Below, one piece after another: positions 61,350 through 64,000 of a stretch of DNA of 64,000 nucleotides (positions are counted from its first letter, which is position 1; every line of letters begins with the position of its first letter). The notes beneath the pieces are model-generated. The model did not search any database and was not told the DNA's origin. It saw only the letters and a list, made by a program, of their open reading frames with translations. The position numbers were made by a program, and so were the translations under genes. The stretch lies in assembly GCA_021442155.1 (NCBI GenBank), contig CM038214.1:139228040-139292039 (forward strand), in the 5' to 3' direction. Source of the DNA: Cymbidium sinense (Eukaryota > Streptophyta > Magnoliopsida > Asparagales > Orchidaceae).

Positions 61350-61850
61350 AAATTATTTTAATATTCAAGATCATGCATATGAATTTAGAACAATGTTTAA
61401 GTTTAATAGATAAGTTTTGCAATTATATTTAATATAAGATTAAAATATTTTGATAAGAGATTAATTGATTTTAATTAAATTTTGAGAATTAAAAAGAAAT
61501 TAATGATGGAAAATACCTATATTAAAGATATTGATAACCTAGAATTATATTTACATTTAATATTAAGAGAAATGTGAATATAAAATCCAAAACAAGTGAT
61601 AATCATATAAGTTTTGGAAATATTTATACAACTAAAGTTTTGATCATATATAAGAAGGATACTTAGAAAATCAAGAAGAACCACATATAGGAAAGATAGA
61701 AATGTTAAGAAACCAAGTACATGAATGTCATTGTTAATTATTATCATTAAAAATCAATGTAATAAACGAAATTACAATAATTGAAGTTTATTAATTTAGA
61801 TATAGTTAGTATATCCTCCAATGAATCTAAAGATACAATTTTTTACTGTT
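61350..61850. other. segment of about 500 bases present in only one E3 LTR
   Basis: Flanking sequence matches 15,110-15,215 in the 3' LTR, but this AT-rich stretch has no counterpart there. I see no coding sequence, terminal repeats or target duplication that would name it. It could be an insertion here or a deletion in the 3' LTR. Confidence 0.5.
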
Positions 61851-63431
61851 GATTTAATTAAAGGATATTATTATTATTATCATTATTATTAAGTGAATTA
61901 GCTGTTTATTTTATTTCAATTAAGTTTGAGTATTTATGGTTAGAGATTTATATAATTTGATTCATTTATTATGTTTATTTAATTTCAATAACGTGTTTGA
62001 TTTAGTTATTAGGTTGAAATATTTAGTGATTGAGTAACTCCCTTATTCCAAATAGAATGATTTAGATATTAAATTAAATAAGTTCACTTTAGCTTCATTT
62101 AGTTTGATTTGGTTTAAGGAATGTGAAAGAGATTTGTTAATCCTAACCCCATTCCCCATGTGTGAGTTAATTTGGTTTAATGAAGAGTTGTTAAGTTGAT
62201 TTTATGGTTTAATTAGGTTAAGGTGTAAAATAAATGAATTAATTAACCCTTACTTATATCACCTTAAGTTAATTAACTAATTAATAATGAGCCAATATAA
62301 TACGCATATGCTTTGGAAATAAGATAAAGCAATGATCCTATGAAAATAAAAGGGACTAATGCAATTAAACTAAAGGGGTTAATTAAGTACTCTTATAACC
62401 CTCCCACACATGTAGGCTAGTTTTAATTTCCTTAGAATTCTCTTAAGTTGTTGAACACCTAAGAATCTATCCAAGAAACTTAATTAGGCAAGTTCGAATG
62501 GTTATGATTTCAATTTGATTAATCAAGCCATTTAATTATTGAATTAAACTATTAATTAATCTCAAATTAGTTAATCTCATCTCCAGTGAAATGAACTTAG
62601 GGAAAAGAATGGAAAAGAGGTTCCAATCTCATTCCACATGTCCATCCACTGCCTCACAATGATTAGCAAGCTTAGTTAATGATTTTTCTTATTTTTTAGA
62701 ATATTAATTAATCACATAATTAATTAAGAGACTAATTAAGGCTAAGACAAGAAATAACCCTAATTAACGAAGCAATAATTTACAAGAAAATCGTGGAAGG
62801 TAGAGGTCATCCCATGAATCAACTTCAGAAAGTTTGGAATTATATACTTGGGTAATTAGAGATTACTTAAGCTAATTAAGTTTTCAATTAAATCCAAATT
62901 AATCCTTAATTATTATTCAAAATTAATTAGAATTGATTTTAAATTATGCCCCTCTGAAATACCTTTAAAATGAGCCCTCATTTATATTTTTTGGATTTTT
63001 TTAGAATTAGTTATGAATTTCCAAAGTTTCAACTCATTTAACAAAATTTTATAAGGTATACTTATTTGTTTAATTAAAATAGATCATTTGAACTTCTAAA
63101 TTCAATATCTTTCGATCTAGCTATCATTGTATCTTGAAATTTTTATGGTAGGTAGATTTTAACCCTTATTTCAATCTCTAAAAATTTCACATCAATCAGA
63201 CTTGTATTTTTAGAGTAATTAATGATGTTTTAATTTCACTAAAACTTAAATTAAGCTCAAACCATTCATTGGAATTTGGAGATTATTGATTCATTTGATT
63301 CCTCTTAGAAAGACGGGTTCAACGCCTTTATTTGTCAATTTTTGTTAAATATTTTATTTTTTATGAATTTTCAAAGTTTTAGGACACTTAAATAAATTTT
63401 AAAATAAAAAATAGGCATTTTCCCACATAAC

Positions 63432-63760
63432 CCAGTTAGCCGCGAGCCGACAGTAATGCGGTGCCATGGCACCGCATGGCCATTGCCGATGGCACGTGGT
63501 GCACACGGCGGCGATTGGCCCACGGTGCCACATCGGCGATGAGAAATCGCATGACGTGATCATGATGTGTGACGCGATGGACCATCCTATCACATTGACG
63601 GCCGATTGATCCACATGATATGGACCGCACAATCCATGGATCCAAACCACATGATCGCGAATCTGAATCGCACAATCATGAATCTGAATCATGCGATTAT
63701 GGATCCAAACCGTACAGTCATGGATTTGAATGGTGGGATTGGATGGCTGGTGGGAAATTT
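63432..63760. promoter_or_regulatory. CpG-rich patch with G-box in E3 5' LTR
   Basis: Counterpart of 16,678-16,990. GC-rich DNA with GGCACGTGGTGCAC around a CACGTG G-box (63,493-63,498). It may be part of a promoter reading toward lower coordinates. No experimental support; inference from composition and position. Confidence 0.35.
63626..63731. repeat. 21-base minisatellite, five units
   Basis: Five units of 21-22 bases, for example CGCACAATCATGAATCTGAAT and CATGCGATTATGGATCCAAAC. Because 21 is a multiple of three, the minus strand shows a seven-residue repeat (IQIHDC.-like) in an open stretch at 63,399-63,773. The 3' LTR copy (16,860-16,960) is not a clean repeat, so the array expanded in this copy or decayed in the other. 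Confidence 0.8.
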
Positions 63761-64000
63761 GGTGAAACACCATTCATCCAATGGGATTTTTCATGATTTT
63801 GAACCAAATTTCTTCCAATTTGGCTCATTTTTATGGCAATTTTCACCAAAAAAAATCTCTCGATTCATATTAGGACTAAATATAATGAAAAATATAGGGC
63901 TTCTCTAAGGAAATTCCTAAAATCATCCAAGAATTGACATAAATAGAAGTTTCTAAGGCCGACAAAGTTTTAGAAAGGTTTTGACTATGAAAATCTGAGC

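Larger units (their letters stand above)
12745..64000 (-). mobile_element. E3: outer Tat/Ogre-like element, split by E4
   Basis: A large LTR retrotransposon on the minus strand. Parts in coordinate order: 3' LTR 12,745-19,361 (outer about 1.3 kb missing), 3' noncoding region 19,362-22,560, integrase 22,568-23,548, E4 insertion 23,549-50,982, remaining integrase through gag 50,983-55,715, hairpin leader 55,740-57,720, primer-binding site 57,890-57,908, and 5' LTR from 57,919 to past the window end. Left LTR plus the missing part add up to about 8 kb, close to the E4 LTRs. Its LTR copies differ by visible indels as well as substitutions. No protein could be made. Confidence 0.85.
57919..64000 (-). 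repeat. E3 5' LTR (runs off the window)
   Basis: Begins TGGTGTTTATTTTTGGG on the plus strand. It matches the E4 LTR starts loosely at first, then matches 12,745-17,185 closely from 59,260 onward. About 1.9-2.1 kb, including the LTR's TGACCTC end, should lie outside the window. No gene is seen. It carries an extra segment near 61,350-61,850 and a 21-base minisatellite near its CpG-rich patch. Confidence 0.85.

Noticed and set aside
63399..63773. 124-codon minus-strand open frame
   Set aside because: It is produced by the 21-base minisatellite and GC-rich patch in the LTR; the overlapping frames on both strands are equally open, and the 3' LTR does not keep it.
1..64000. Host protein-coding genes, tRNA or rRNA genes
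   Set aside because: I looked on both strands and recognised none. Frames over 60 codons outside the retroelement pol and LINE lie in LTR or noncoding repeats and have no recognisable domains.

Overview
This window looks like repeat-filled nuclear DNA from a seed plant, very probably an angiosperm. It is AT-rich, I could find no intact host gene, and nearly every base belongs to degraded copies of one family of giant Ty3/gypsy LTR retrotransposons. The family looks like the Tat/Ogre group. Its pol order, read on the minus strand, is protease, a long linker with an INLGT motif, reverse transcriptase, RNase H, a second archaeal-type RNase H, then integrase. It has a primer-binding site of the GACTCCGCTGGGGA kind and LTRs of about 7.7-8.0 kb. 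Plant-type telomere motifs (CCCTAAA) and a plant L1-type LINE ORF1 fragment fit the same source. The species cannot be named from the sequence.

Layout. (E1) 1-3694 and 9968-10398: the interior of an old minus-strand element running from the integrase zinc-finger region through pol to the start of gag; it enters from outside the window. (E2) 3699-9967: a single LTR of the same family in the opposite orientation, sitting inside the E1 protease. It lacks about 0.55 kb at its far end and carries its own 1 kb AT-rich insertion. 10398-12717: two degenerate telomere-like CCCTAAA tracts that bracket a broken LINE ORF1. (E3) about 12745 to beyond 64000: a minus-strand element with its 3' LTR (12745-19361, outer end missing), 3' noncoding region (19362-22560), integrase (22568-23548, continued at 50983), pol and gag remnants (51200-55715), leader (55740-57720), primer-binding site (57890-57908) and 5' LTR (57919 to the window end). 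(E4) 23549-50982: a structurally complete element of about 27.4 kb, minus strand, inserted into the E3 integrase. Its LTRs are 23549-31287 and 43018-50982.

How the parts fit. E4 interrupts E3, so E4 is younger than E3. E2 interrupts E1. No copy in the window can make a working protein set: all coding domains carry stops, frameshifts or deletions. E3 has also lost the catalytic aspartates of RT and one catalytic aspartate of integrase. A capsid-type gag core is not recognisable in E3 or E4.

The most unusual signal is the leader between primer-binding site and gag. In both E3 and E4 it is a roughly 2 kb array of short hairpins. The loop is nearly constant (AAATTTGGGTA-like), while the stem sequence changes from unit to unit and between elements with both arms changing together. 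A second signal is a cluster of sequences in the E3 3' noncoding region that are complementary, in the element RNA, to the primer-binding site consensus. Boundaries of domains are approximate because everything was aligned by eye.
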